From positions 744,001-808,000 of the forward strand of contig NZ_JAAXGE010000002.1 in assembly GCF_014750685.1 (NCBI RefSeq): a DNA stretch of 64,000 bases, read 5' to 3'. Shown piece by piece: positions 33,628 to 42,652 of this stretch. A program made the translations under genes and the position numbers. Numbering within the stretch: the first letter of the stretch is position 1; every line of letters starts with the position of its first letter. The notes under the pieces were generated by a model. That model saw only the letters and a program-made list of their open reading frames with translations, made no database searches and was not told the DNA's origin. The DNA is from Bacteroides sp. GM023 (GTDB taxonomy: Bacteria > Bacteroidota > Bacteroidia > Bacteroidales > Bacteroidaceae).

Positions 33628-34689
33628 TTATTCCAGCAGGATACTGCGTAACTCTTCTATTTCTTCGACAGAAAGTCCGATCCCTTTCTTCAGGTAGCCT
33701 TGTACGCTTCCATACTCTGACTCAATCTGTTCCTTTGCAGCATTCAGAAAATCTTCCTTAGCCGAATAGATAGTAGTGATCGCTTCCTGCGAATTTGCCG
33801 GCAACTGATAAGCGTATTTTGAAGCTTTGGGGATATTGAAATAATCATTACTTAACCGGTAATCTGACATTATCACGTCCTCATTGACACCTAGTGCGGC
33901 AAGTAGCAAGGCGGAAACGATTCCCGTACGTCCTTTCCCCGATGTACAGTGAATCACAGCTGGATAGCAATCACGATTGAGCAAAACAGAGAATAATTCT
34001 TTGAATTCCTTCTGATAGTTCATCACTAATTCACGATTCATCCGCTCCACCAGGCGGTATATAGTATCGCTTTTTATCTTCTCTTCCTGAATCCCTTGCA
34101 GGATTTTATCCATATTTCCTGTCGGAATGGGGATGTGTACAATCTTAAACCCGTCATCATGTAGCTGCGGATAGTTATGTCGTTCTTCTTCGGCACGTAA
34201 GTCTATGATAGTTCGTATGCCCATATTCTTCAGTTCCCGGCGTGAGCAGGGTGGAATGCTGTCTATCTGTGCCGAACGGTAGAGCATGCCCCAACTGACC
34301 GATTTTCCTGTATCAATGGATTTATATCCACCCAAATCACGAAAGTTTTGAATACCCGGAATGTTAACGTTGCGGGTAGCAACTTTGATCCGGTATTTAT
34401 TATTGAATACCATCAGATAATAATAGCGCCGGGACGGATCATTGGGCACGATTATCATCTTGCCGTTGGATATCTCGCTCATTGCTACAGGAGAGCTTTC
34501 GGGAATCAATTCGGGAGAAGTAGATGCATATACTTTTACCTGTCCTTTAAATAGTGGCGCTGTTTCCCATTTAATCACGCAATTTCCCACATTATTTTCT
34601 TCACATACCACCGATATGGTTGGTGGAGTGCTGGAGCAGGACGGAAGCACTAACAGGATAGTAAGCCAGCTTAACAGGTTCTTGTACAT
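33628..34689 (-). CDS. Tyrosine-protein phosphatase lipoprotein
   Basis: About 353 residues: a lipoprotein signal peptide (Val-Leu-Pro-Ser-Cys-Ser-Ser), a strand-rich N-terminal region (about 25-110), then a protein tyrosine phosphatase domain of the Y_phosphatase3 type. The P-loop is His-Cys-Thr-Ser-Gly-Lys-Gly-Arg-Thr-Gly with nucleophile Cys248 and Arg254, preceded by Asp-Leu-Arg-Ala-Glu-Glu-Glu-Arg. As an exported lipoprotein its target may be phosphoproteins or phosphoinositides outside the cytoplasm, which is unproven. An ATG eight codons upstream (34713) coincides with the predicted transcription start, so the ATG at 34689 is chosen. Confidence 0.87.
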   Translation of the reverse strand: MYKNLLSWLTILLVLPSCSSTPPTISVVCEENNVGNCVIKWETAPLFKGQVKVYASTSPELIPESSPVAMSEISNGKMIIVPNDPSRRYYYLMVFNNKYRIKVATRNVNIPGIQNFRDLGGYKSIDTGKSVSWGMLYRSAQIDSIPPCSRRELKNMGIRTIIDLRAEEERHNYPQLHDDGFKIVHIPIPTGNMDKILQGIQEEKIKSDTIYRLVERMNRELVMNYQKEFKELFSVLLNRDCYPAVIHCTSGKGRTGIVSALLLAALGVNEDVIMSDYRLSNDYFNIPKASKYAYQLPANSQEAITTIYSAKEDFLNAAKEQIESEYGSVQGYLKKGIGLSVEEIEELRSILLE

Positions 34690-34718
34690 AGTTTCTTTGT
34701 CTGAGTGAATCATATACG

Positions 34719-34726
34719 CAAAGATA
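34719..34726 (-). promoter_or_regulatory. -7 box for the tyrosine phosphatase
   Basis: On the - strand this reads TATCTTTG. Transcription would start near 34712, right at an upstream ATG (34713), which helps place the true start codon at 34689. Confidence 0.6.
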
Positions 34727-34824
34727 GGAATTACCGGAAGATATGGTAATTCCTTTGCGATAATTAGCCAAAGTTAATAGTAATTTACGTGCGAACGCGG
34801 ACTGTACTTACAGCTAATGAGGGA

Positions 34825-35745
34825 TTATTTATAGTTCTGCGCAAACTCCACCGACACCGAATTGCTGAAACTGCGGCAAACCTCGGCGGCAAAGTCTTTC
34901 CCGCATTGAATAATTTTATCCCAAGTCTCTTCGTTCAGATTGTTCAAATCGCGGTAGCGAACATCCTGTTTTAACAATCCGTAAATCAGTCCCGCATTGA
35001 AATTATCACCGGCTCCGATGGTGCTGACAGCTTTCAACGGGGCTATCGGATAATCCTTGTTGACCAGGTTGGTGCGCAGCGAAACTTTTTCTCCGCCTGC
35101 GGTGCAGATAAATCGGGGGCAGTAGAATTTGATTTTATCCTTGTATATCTTGTCGGCATCCTGCATTCCATACATATAAAGGAAATCCTCTAAAGAACCG
35201 CGAACAATATCTGCATATTCCAGATTTTCGATAATTGTCGGAGCCAACCTCATCGCTTCATTCTTGTGCGAAGAGCGGAAGTTCGGATCATAATAAATAA
35301 TGGCCTTTTTCTCCTTTGCCTGGTCGAGTAATTCGAGAATCTTTTCCCGTAATACCGGATTCAGGGCATAGTATGAACCTACCATGACAATATCATCCTC
35401 TTCCAATTTTGGAAACAGGACATCCAAGCGTTGTTTGGGATAATCTTTGTAGAAAATATACTCGGCATCACTTTGCTCGTTGAGAAAAGCAAGGGATACC
35501 GGTGATTTACCGTCGGGAAATACATTCACATGATCCGTCGGGATATTATTCTCACGCATGAATTGCAAGATAATGTTCCCTACACGATCATTGCCGGTTT
35601 CGCTAATGAAACCGACATTAATTCCCATCCGCCCTAAGGATACGATGCCGTTGAATACAGAGCCTCCCGGTACGGCTGCGGAAGGCTGGTCACCTCGAAA
35701 GATGATATCGAGGATTGTCTCTCCGATGCCGATTACTTTTCGCAT
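34825..35745 (-). CDS. PfkB-family carbohydrate kinase
   Basis: A 306-residue ribokinase/PfkB-family sugar kinase, transferring phosphate from ATP to a sugar hydroxyl. The N-terminal signature Gly-Gly-Ser-Val-Phe-Asn-Gly-Ile-Val-Ser-Leu-Gly-Arg-Met-Gly is at about 28-42. The C-terminal signature Ile-Gly-Ala-Gly-Asp-Asn-Phe-Asn-Ala-Gly has catalytic base Asp247. Fructokinase-like activity is common in this group, but the substrate cannot be read from the sequence. The gene overlaps the upstream SIS isomerase gene by 13 bp, so the two are made together. Confidence 0.9.
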   Translation of the reverse strand: MRKVIGIGETILDIIFRGDQPSAAVPGGSVFNGIVSLGRMGINVGFISETGNDRVGNIILQFMRENNIPTDHVNVFPDGKSPVSLAFLNEQSDAEYIFYKDYPKQRLDVLFPKLEEDDIVMVGSYYALNPVLREKILELLDQAKEKKAIIYYDPNFRSSHKNEAMRLAPTIIENLEYADIVRGSLEDFLYMYGMQDADKIYKDKIKFYCPRFICTAGGEKVSLRTNLVNKDYPIAPLKAVSTIGAGDNFNAGLIYGLLKQDVRYRDLNNLNEETWDKIIQCGKDFAAEVCRSFSNSVSVEFAQNYK

Positions 35746-36338
35746 AGCGATCTTGATTTTTCTCCCAGATAACCGCCGTGATGACGTTTTGAATATTCCT
35801 CTATGGTAAATTGGGTTTCCTTCATAGTCTGCACTACTAATATATCACCGATAACGGTCATTGCAGTAGTCGAAGTAGTAGGAGTCATACCTAATGTACA
35901 AACTTCAGCCGGCTTGCCGGTACTCAGGCAAACATCCGATTCATGTGCCAGCGGGCTGTCGGGATTTCCCGTGATAACGATAAACTTCAAATCCGGGTCC
36001 AGATTATGAGCCAAACGGGTTAATTCAACGATTTCGCGTGTCTTACCTGAATTAGAGATAAGCAGCAGTAAATCGTTTTTCTGTAAGATACCCAAATCAC
36101 CGTGTTGTGCTTCACTAGGATGCAGAAAAACGGATGGAATACCGGTAGAACAGAAAGTAGTAGCAATGTTCATCGCAATTTGTCCGGCTTTTCCCATGCC
36201 GGAAGTTACTAATTTCCCCTTTTTCTGATGTATTTGTTCTACAATCAGTTGTACGGCTTTCTCATAAGCGTCTGTTACAGGGATGTTGAGCACGGCTTGT
36301 GCTTCCTGTTGCAAAAGTTGTTTGATGGAGTCTATCAT
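35733..36338 (-). CDS. Single-domain SIS sugar-phosphate isomerase (KpsF/GutQ-like)
   Basis: A 201-residue SIS-domain protein without the CBS pair found in E. coli KdsD. Signature segments are Thr-Ser-Gly-Met-Gly-Lys-Ala-Gly (about 46-53), Pro-Ser-Glu-Ala-Gln-His-Gly-Asp-Leu-Gly (about 78-87) and Ser-Asn-Ser-Gly-Lys-Thr (about 98-103), typical of arabinose-5-phosphate isomerases, which feed Kdo synthesis for LPS. A near-identical type of single-domain enzyme is known from Bacteroides fragilis. The overlap with the PfkB kinase gene suggests linked sugar-phosphate metabolism. It starts 4 bp after the LOG-family gene. Confidence 0.87.
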   Translation of the reverse strand: MIDSIKQLLQQEAQAVLNIPVTDAYEKAVQLIVEQIHQKKGKLVTSGMGKAGQIAMNIATTFCSTGIPSVFLHPSEAQHGDLGILQKNDLLLLISNSGKTREIVELTRLAHNLDPDLKFIVITGNPDSPLAHESDVCLSTGKPAEVCTLGMTPTTSTTAMTVIGDILVVQTMKETQFTIEEYSKRHHGGYLGEKSRSLCEK

Positions 36339-36342
36339 ATAA

Positions 36343-36876
36343 TCAGTTTATTTTTTCTTTCAATTCTTCCAGAGTGTTTGTTACTTCGTAATAGGTGGAA
36401 AAAGGCTGCCGGGCAAACCCTTTGTCTTCTAATGTTTTGAGTGCTTTCAATAATTCGTCATAGAAACCGTATTCGTTGTAAAAGACCACCTTTTTATGAT
36501 GGTATCCGATAGAAGCGGCGGCTATCACATGAAATATTTCATCCAATGTGCCCACGCCACCCGGCAATGCCACCAGTATATCCGATTTCTCGGTTATCAC
36601 ATCTTTCCGGTCACTTAGATTATGAGTGCGAATCACTTCGTCCAGGCAGCTGCTTACACTGCCTTTTTCTTCCAGTTTGGAAGGGACTACCCCGATGACT
36701 TTCCCGCCGTTCTCTTTCACGGCACGGGCTACGCATTCCATAAGTCCGAGGTTGGCTCCTCCGTAAATCAACGTTTTACCTGTTTTCCCCATCCATTCGC
36801 CGATTTGGCGGGCACTTTCGAAGTACATTTTGTCAATGTTTTCAGAGGCAGAACAGAATATTCCTATCTTTTCCAT
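36343..36876 (-). CDS. LOG-family protein (TIGR00730, cytokinin-type phosphoribohydrolase)
   Basis: About 177 residues with a Rossmann-like fold. Hallmarks are Tyr-Gly-Gly-Ala-Asn-Leu-Gly-Leu-Met and Pro-Gly-Gly-Val-Gly-Thr-Leu-Asp-Glu, the LOG nucleoside-5'-monophosphate phosphoribohydrolase motif. Bacterial relatives hydrolyse nucleoside monophosphates to base and ribose 5-phosphate. The ATG at 36876 (Met-Glu-Lys-Ile-Gly-Ile-Phe-Cys) is the family's usual start; an ATG at 36930 would add 18 unlikely residues. It is the first gene of a three-gene - strand unit with the SIS and PfkB genes. Confidence 0.9.
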   Translation of the reverse strand: MEKIGIFCSASENIDKMYFESARQIGEWMGKTGKTLIYGGANLGLMECVARAVKENGGKVIGVVPSKLEEKGSVSSCLDEVIRTHNLSDRKDVITEKSDILVALPGGVGTLDEIFHVIAAASIGYHHKKVVFYNEYGFYDELLKALKTLEDKGFARQPFSTYYEVTNTLEELKEKIN

Positions 36877-36942
36877 ATACGTTGTAACTGTTATAGTCCA
36901 CAAATATCTGCAATTTTCTATAAACAGCAATAAGTTTTATTG

Positions 36943-36950
36943 TATTTTTG
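36943..36950 (+). promoter_or_regulatory. -7 box for the M16 peptidase gene
   Basis: TATTTTTG matches TAnnTTTG and lies 30 bp before the ATG at 36981. The -33 region is unclear. A TTG-initiated start at 36948 would overlap this box and is rejected. Confidence 0.55.
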
Positions 36951-36980
36951 TACCATAATTCAATAAGGAACCAGAAAACA

Positions 36981-38201
36981 ATGCAATCTAACGAATATAC
37001 ACTCCCCAACGGCCTGCGTATTATCCATGAACCGACTCTCTCAAAAGTAGCTTATTGTGGTTTCGCCATTGATGCCGGAACGCGCGATGAGGCGGAGAAC
37101 GAACAGGGAATGGCTCATTTTGTGGAACATCTCATCTTTAAAGGAACGGAGAAGCGAAAAGCTTGGCATGTCCTCAACCGGATGGAAAATGTGGGCGGTG
37201 ACCTGAATGCCTACACCAACAAGGAAGAAACAGTAGTCTATTCCGCCTTCCTGACCGAACATCTGGAGCGGGCACTCGAACTGTTGGGGGATATTGTATT
37301 TCATTCTACCTTCCCTCAACACGAGATAGAAAAAGAAACGGAAGTCATTATTGACGAAATCCAATCCTATGAGGATACTCCTTCGGAATTGATATTCGAT
37401 GATTTTGAAGACATGATTTTCCGTAATCATCCGCTGGGAAGAAATATCTTGGGTAAACCGGAACTGCTACGGAGCTTCCGCACCGAAGATGTTCTTTCGT
37501 TTACCCGCCGGTACTATCAGCCGGGAAATATGGTCTTCTTCGTTCAGGGACAATACGACTTCAAGAAAATAATCCGCCTGGCGGAGAAATACCTGTCGGA
37601 TATTCCCGCCGTGGAAGTGAACAATCACCGCGTACCCCCTCCACTTTACGTCCCCGAGCATTTGACGATTGCCAAAGATACGCATCAGGCACACGTAATG
37701 ATCGGTAGTCGTGGCTATAACGCCTATGACGATAAACGTACGGCCCTCTATCTGCTGAATAACGTTCTCGGCGGCCCCGGTATGAACAGCAAACTGAATG
37801 TATCTCTCCGTGAGCGTAGAGGACTGGTTTATAATGTCGAATCCAACCTGACTTCTTATACCGACACAGGAGCTTTCTGCATCTACTTCGGAACAGATAT
37901 CGAAGATATGGACACCTGTCTGAAACTGACTTATAAAGAACTGAAACGAATGAGGGACACGAAAATGACCTCTTCCCAACTGGCCGCGGCTAAGAAACAA
38001 CTCATCGGACAAATAGGAGTAGCATCTGATAATTTTGAGAATAATGCATTAGGAATGGCGAAAACATACCTGCATTACCATAAGCACGAATCGCCGGAAC
38101 TTGTCTTTAAACGTATAGAGACATTAACAGCTGAACAACTGCTGAAAGTCGCCAATGAAATGTTTGCAGAAGAATACTTGTCTACGTTGATTTATAAATA
38201 A
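36981..38201 (+). CDS. M16 family zinc metallopeptidase
   Basis: A 406-residue M16 (pitrilysin/processing-peptidase type) enzyme. The inverted zinc motif His-Phe-Val-Glu-His is at 46-50, and the third ligand lies in Glu-Ile-Glu-Lys-Glu-Thr-Glu-Val-Ile-Ile-Asp-Glu-Ile (about 115-127). The C-terminal half has the family's Gly-Gly-Pro-Gly-Met-Asn-Ser-Lys-Leu and Glu-Arg-Arg-Gly-Leu-Val-Tyr. No signal peptide is seen, so it is cytoplasmic or exported by another route. At this length it is a single-unit M16B enzyme that works as a dimer. It probably degrades short peptides. Confidence 0.93.
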   Translation: MQSNEYTLPNGLRIIHEPTLSKVAYCGFAIDAGTRDEAENEQGMAHFVEHLIFKGTEKRKAWHVLNRMENVGGDLNAYTNKEETVVYSAFLTEHLERALELLGDIVFHSTFPQHEIEKETEVIIDEIQSYEDTPSELIFDDFEDMIFRNHPLGRNILGKPELLRSFRTEDVLSFTRRYYQPGNMVFFVQGQYDFKKIIRLAEKYLSDIPAVEVNNHRVPPPLYVPEHLTIAKDTHQAHVMIGSRGYNAYDDKRTALYLLNNVLGGPGMNSKLNVSLRERRGLVYNVESNLTSYTDTGAFCIYFGTDIEDMDTCLKLTYKELKRMRDTKMTSSQLAAAKKQLIGQIGVASDNFENNALGMAKTYLHYHKHESPELVFKRIETLTAEQLLKVANEMFAEEYLSTLIYK

Positions 38202-38260
38202 TGTATGATACTGTCTTGGCATGATAGAACCACTCATAAACCACTAATATTAAATTGACC

Positions 38261-39358
38261 ATGAAAAACTTGACACGGAATGTTTGGATTTGCTTAGGTT
38301 TGCTGATGCTGCCTCTTGCTATGTCCGGACAAGAAAAGAACAACTTTACCTATACATCGGCACAAGACCTTTTGCTGGTAGGTAAAGCAACCTCCGAAGG
38401 TGAATATTTCCATCGGGTAGACACGGCGAAGTACCATTCAATGCCGCCCAGGGTAAAGAAACTATTCACGAACTCTGCCGGCCTGGCTATTTCCTTTACT
38501 ACGAATAGTCCGGTGATAAAGGCCAAATGGACTGTACCTGATAATCCGCAATTACCCAATCTGACGAGAGTCGCTCAAAAAGGGCTGGACTTGTATATCA
38601 AGCGAGATGGAAAATGGCAGTTTGCAGGAGTAGGAATGCCGGGCGGCGTGACTACGGAAAGAGTACTTGTCGATAACATGGGTACTGAAGAAAAAGAATG
38701 TTTGCTGTACCTTCCTTTATATGATGAACTGAAAAGTCTTGAAATCGGAGTTCCTTCCGATTCGTATATACGCAAAGGGCAGAATCCGTTTAAAGAGAAA
38801 ATAGTAGTGTACGGATCAAGTATCTTGCAGGGAGCATCCGCCAGCCGTCCCGGTATGGCTTACCCGTCCCGTTTATCCCGTAGCAGTGGATATAACTTTA
38901 TCAATTTAGGATTGAGCGGTAACGGAAAGATGGAGAAAGAAGTTGCTGAAATGTTAGCAGATATAGATGCGGACGCCTTTATTTTGGATTGTATTCCCAA
39001 TCCTTCTCCCAAAGAGATTACTGAACGTACTGTTGATTTTGTAATGACATTGCGGCAGAAGCATCCGGATACTCCTATTATCGTGATACAAACATTGATC
39101 CGTGAAACGGGTAATTTCAATCTGAAAGCCCGCGAAAATGTGAAGAAGCAGAATGAAGCTATCGCCGGACAGATAGAAGTTTTACGTAAGAAGAACGTCA
39201 AGAATCTGTATTTCATCAAAGAAGACGGCTTCCTGGGAACAGACCATGAAGGAACCGTTGACGGGACTCACCCGAATGATTTGGGATTCGACAGAATGTT
39301 GAAGAAGTATAAACCGGCTATCGGCAAGATTTTGAAAATCAAGTTTAAGGATGAATAA
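38261..39358 (+). CDS. SGNH/GDSL esterase with GxDLY N-terminal domain
   Basis: A 365-residue secreted hydrolase (signal peptide to about Met-Ser-Gly-Gln). Residues about 25-165 form the GxDLY beta domain, with Lys-Gly-Leu-Asp-Leu-Tyr visible. The SGNH domain follows with Val-Tyr-Gly-Ser-Ser-Ile-Leu-Gln-Gly (nucleophile Ser187, Ser replacing the usual Asp of GDS), Gly-Leu-Ser-Gly-Asn-Gly, and Asp334-Gly-Thr-His337. Relatives de-esterify acylated glycans. A TTG at 38255 precedes the ATG used here. It stands alone and ends in a short tandem repeat and a strong terminator. Confidence 0.88.
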   Translation: MKNLTRNVWICLGLLMLPLAMSGQEKNNFTYTSAQDLLLVGKATSEGEYFHRVDTAKYHSMPPRVKKLFTNSAGLAISFTTNSPVIKAKWTVPDNPQLPNLTRVAQKGLDLYIKRDGKWQFAGVGMPGGVTTERVLVDNMGTEEKECLLYLPLYDELKSLEIGVPSDSYIRKGQNPFKEKIVVYGSSILQGASASRPGMAYPSRLSRSSGYNFINLGLSGNGKMEKEVAEMLADIDADAFILDCIPNPSPKEITERTVDFVMTLRQKHPDTPIIVIQTLIRETGNFNLKARENVKKQNEAIAGQIEVLRKKNVKNLYFIKEDGFLGTDHEGTVDGTHPNDLGFDRMLKKYKPAIGKILKIKFKDE

Positions 39359-39419
39359 CAGAAGTGAAGGATGAATCAGAGAAGCGAGAGATGAATAACA
39401 GGAAAAAAGATGATGAAAA
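39351..39419 (+). repeat. 20-bp tandem repeat over the esterase stop codon
   Basis: ATGAATAACA, ATGAATCAGA and ATGAATAACA start at 39351, 39371 and 39391, and a weaker ATGATGAAAA follows at 39410. The first copy contains the stop codon (TAA). This looks like recent slippage duplication at the gene end. Confidence 0.55.
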
Positions 39420-39483
39420 AGACAGAAAAAGAACTATCATAATGGAAAACCAATACTGATAGAAGCAGAAAGATAAAAGAAAT

Positions 39484-39517
39484 AAAGGTCAACTCATGAG
39501 GGTGAGTTGACCTTTTT
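39484..39517 (+). terminator. Strong intrinsic terminator
   Basis: GGTCAACTCA (39487-39496), a six-base loop, and TGAGTTGACC (39503-39512) form a perfect 10-bp stem, extended by AAA/TTT and followed by a T-run. It terminates the esterase transcript and may also serve the convergent IPT/NHL operon. Confidence 0.85.
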
Positions 39518-39591
39518 CTTTGTAAATGTGCTAAGTTATTCCTGAAAACAGTACTTGATAAAAGCCTGTCGTCCTATCGTAGGACATTTGA

Positions 39592-40851
39592 TTATTTGAC
39601 AGTAATACGTCGAATCAGATAGTTGACGGCACCTGCCACATACATCGTCTTGCAGTCTTCCGAAATAATGATTTCATACGGTTGATTGAAAGTAGCCTTC
39701 AAGCCTTTTCCGTCGGCAAACCCGGCTTTTCCAGAACCTGCAATTGTTTCTAATGTTCCTTTCGAGTAGTCGCCATTTGCGTCGGGAGTTAATTTGCGGA
39801 TACAATTATAGGTGTTGTCAGAGATATATAAACATCCGTCCGAGCCGGCAGCCATACCAAAAGTCGCACCTACTTTGGCAGTAAGCGGATTGCCGGGCTC
39901 ACCGTCATAATACTCCTGACCTTTCACTCCATCTCCTGCAATCGTCTTTTGAGTACCGTCCGGGCTAATCTGAATCAGGGCGTAGCTGCTGGAAGTACCG
40001 ACAATCATATTCTTATTCTTGTCGAATACAATGTAGTTCGGCGAAGCATTGAGAGTTGCGAAAGTCGTTTTCGTACCCGAAGGAGTGAATTTATAAATCG
40101 CTTTATTGTCACGTGCCGATACATATATATTATCTTCATCGTCAAATACCACATTCATTGGACTCTTCATACCGGATGCGATGGTAGAAACCGTCATGTC
40201 GTCAGTTTCAATTTTCCGTAGCATCCCTTTCCCTTTATCAATGAAGTAGTAATTCCCTTTCGAATCGAATCCGCCCTGCCAGATAGCACTGCTGCCGTCA
40301 ACCGCTACATCAATCAGCGAAGTAACCAGGAAGTCCGGAGAAATGCGGCGTATATAGTTATATCCGCGTTCTGTGAACCAAAGGCTGCCGTCGGGAGCAA
40401 AAGCTATTCCGGTGGGGAGTTTGGTCGTAGCTTCGGTTCCCACTCCGTCCTTCATCTCAAAGACGCCTTTTTGCCCGACGATTGTCTGGACGATATACTC
40501 TTGATCCGGAGTCTTCAGATAATTAAGTTCAAGCCCCGTCAACTCACCCGAAGGAGACTTGACACGGATGGAATACTTTCCCGGAGCCATCTCGGGCAGT
40601 ATTATTTTCAGCTCGTCTTTGGCGGCTTCTATAACAGTTGCCTGTTGGTCATTGATAAAAACAGCATTCTCTTCGGGCACAGTGCTGAAGTTGCGTCCCA
40701 ATATCGTAGCTATTTCGCCGGAGTAAACATTGGTTGGCTTTACAAGAACCAGTCTGAGCTCTGTCACTGACGCTTTGTAGTCATTATCGCTGCATGCTGC
40801 AAACAATGATAAGAGTAAGCAGGCAAGCAATAGGGTAGTTATCTTTCTCAT
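39592..40851 (-). CDS. IPT/TIG-NHL repeat surface lipoprotein (short copy)
   Basis: A 419-residue lipoprotein (Phe-Ala-Ala-Cys-Ser-Asp-Asn-Asp). One IPT/TIG immunoglobulin-like domain spans about 32-112. An NHL-type beta-propeller (about 118-419) follows, with repeated Pro-Asp-Gly-Ser-Leu-Trp-Phe-Thr-Glu-Arg and Gly-Leu-Lys-Ala-Thr-Phe-Asn-Gln-Pro segments. NHL propellers bind proteins, RNA or glycans; some related proteins cap Sus complexes as surface glycan-binding proteins. It is the last gene of the - strand locus, 7 bp after a longer paralog, and seems to have arisen by duplication with loss of two IPT domains, or the reverse. Confidence 0.85.
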   Translation of the reverse strand: MRKITTLLLACLLLSLFAACSDNDYKASVTELRLVLVKPTNVYSGEIATILGRNFSTVPEENAVFINDQQATVIEAAKDELKIILPEMAPGKYSIRVKSPSGELTGLELNYLKTPDQEYIVQTIVGQKGVFEMKDGVGTEATTKLPTGIAFAPDGSLWFTERGYNYIRRISPDFLVTSLIDVAVDGSSAIWQGGFDSKGNYYFIDKGKGMLRKIETDDMTVSTIASGMKSPMNVVFDDEDNIYVSARDNKAIYKFTPSGTKTTFATLNASPNYIVFDKNKNMIVGTSSSYALIQISPDGTQKTIAGDGVKGQEYYDGEPGNPLTAKVGATFGMAAGSDGCLYISDNTYNCIRKLTPDANGDYSKGTLETIAGSGKAGFADGKGLKATFNQPYEIIISEDCKTMYVAGAVNYLIRRITVK

Positions 40852-40858
40852 AGTTTTC

Positions 40859-42640
40859 TTATTTATTAATCGTAATCGCGCGAATCAGGTGGTTCTGTTC
40901 ATCGGCGACATATATTTTATCTAATACCAGTATGCTGGCAGGCCCATTGAACGTAGCCGTCAGGGCAGAACCATCCACCTTTCCTTTAGTCCCCGGAATA
41001 CCGGCTATCGTCTTCAAGGTTCCCTTCGCATAGTCGCCATCCGCATTCGGGGCTAATGTACGTATCGTCTGCATGGTATAATCGGCGATATAGAGAACAT
41101 CGTCCTCTCCGAAAGCAATACCGAACGTGCCGCCCATTGTCGCAGTAGACAAATCATTCGGTTCGCCGTCGGAATAAGTAGCAGCAGTAGGTGCTACCCC
41201 CGTTCCGAATACAGTTTTCAGCGTACCGTCCGTATCGAACATATGCAACTGGTACGTGCCGCCGGTGCCAACAAAGAGTCTTCCCTTTTTATCTATGGCC
41301 ATGCAGTTAGGCCCGGCTTTAAGTGAAGACATATCGTAGCTGGTGACAGTGCCGTCAGGAGTAATCTTCTTCACAGCCTTATTATCACGGTCGGCCACGT
41401 ACATATTATCATTCCCGTCGAATATCACACTCATCGGGCTCTTGAAAGTCGTCCCGGTAGCAAACACCGAGCAAGTGCCGTCCTGTGTGACCTTAATAAT
41501 ATTATTCAAAGCCTTATTGGCTACATAATACGAACCGGAAGCATCGAAATCCCCCTGCCAGGGAGCATTGAACGTGACAGTTCCACTTTTGGCGACAGTC
41601 GATACATTATATGCCTGATCCATTTTTCTGATTACATTATTTCCTCTCTCGGCAATCCATATATCACCGTTTGGAGCCAGAGCCAACCCTTGCGGGAATT
41701 TGAAAGATGCCGCCGTTCCCTTGCCATCGGTGGATGTCGTTGCAGAATTACCTGCCACCGTTTCTACCGTATAAGAGAAATCCTCGTAAGTGAAACTAAG
41801 ATTCTCCACCGTCTTGTCTGCCACAGTGACCTTCACAGGATAACTTCCGGCAGGATTTTCCGGCACGACGAAAGTAAGCGTTGTCGCAGTTACAGACTTG
41901 ACAACAGCCTGTTTTCCATTGACAGACACCGCATTCTCTTCAACCGTATCACCAAACCCTTCTCCCGAAAGCGTTACCTCGTCTCCCGCCTTTCCGCGTG
42001 CAGGAGCAATCGAAGAAGTCGTCAGTTTCACCGTATGCAGATAAGTAAACAACGGACTCTTCGCCTCTTTCCCGGCTGTCTTCACGCAAATAGGATAACT
42101 GCCTTCTTCAGTATCCGGAATGATAATTTTAAGCTGACTGGCAGTCGCTTCCTTCACTTCCGCCACCACTCCGTTAACCGTCACCTGATTTTCGGTGGCA
42201 ACCGTGCTGAAACATTGTCCAATCAGTGTCACCATATCTCCTGCATAGGCAGAAGACGGCATCACCTGCAACACCGCTAATTCAGGTGGAGCCTGGGGGG
42301 AAGCATACGTAATTTTAAGTCCTTCCACCGTTTCCCCTTTCACTGCTACCTTTACCGAATAAGTACCTTCGGGATTGCCAGGAAGAGAAATGATCAGGCG
42401 ATTATGAGTCGCATCCGTAATCTCCGCTTGGACGCCATTGATAAAGACCTCATTTTCAAGGATAATATCAGAAAAGTAAACCCCTGAGATGATGGCAGTG
42501 CCACCCACCGAACCGGCTTTCGGAATAATTGAAATGAGTTTCGGGGGAAATTGCTGTGAACCCGTCTCGTCCGAGTCCGAACAGCCGCAGAACACGTTAC
42601 AGCAGAATAAAATGGATAAAATCAATATTGGATTTTTCAT
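40859..42640 (-). CDS. IPT/TIG-NHL repeat surface lipoprotein (long copy)
   Basis: A 593-residue lipoprotein with Cys-Gly-Cys-Ser-Asp-Ser-Asp-Glu after the signal peptide; the acidic run resembles the Bacteroides surface lipoprotein export signal. Three IPT/TIG domains (about 35-115, 118-203, 206-288) each contain an Asn-Gly-x-x-Ala-x-Val/Ile strand and a Gly-x-Tyr-x-Val/Ile end. An NHL propeller (about 292-593) shows Leu-Ala-Pro-Asn-Gly-Asp-Ile-Trp-Ile-Ala-Glu-Arg-Gly-Asn-Asn-Val. The IPT domains would extend the propeller away from the membrane, as in surface glycan-binding proteins. The ligand is unknown. Confidence 0.87.
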   Translation of the reverse strand: MKNPILILSILFCCNVFCGCSDSDETGSQQFPPKLISIIPKAGSVGGTAIISGVYFSDIILENEVFINGVQAEITDATHNRLIISLPGNPEGTYSVKVAVKGETVEGLKITYASPQAPPELAVLQVMPSSAYAGDMVTLIGQCFSTVATENQVTVNGVVAEVKEATASQLKIIIPDTEEGSYPICVKTAGKEAKSPLFTYLHTVKLTTSSIAPARGKAGDEVTLSGEGFGDTVEENAVSVNGKQAVVKSVTATTLTFVVPENPAGSYPVKVTVADKTVENLSFTYEDFSYTVETVAGNSATTSTDGKGTAASFKFPQGLALAPNGDIWIAERGNNVIRKMDQAYNVSTVAKSGTVTFNAPWQGDFDASGSYYVANKALNNIIKVTQDGTCSVFATGTTFKSPMSVIFDGNDNMYVADRDNKAVKKITPDGTVTSYDMSSLKAGPNCMAIDKKGRLFVGTGGTYQLHMFDTDGTLKTVFGTGVAPTAATYSDGEPNDLSTATMGGTFGIAFGEDDVLYIADYTMQTIRTLAPNADGDYAKGTLKTIAGIPGTKGKVDGSALTATFNGPASILVLDKIYVADEQNHLIRAITINK

Positions 42641-42652
42641 ACTCTTTAATTT

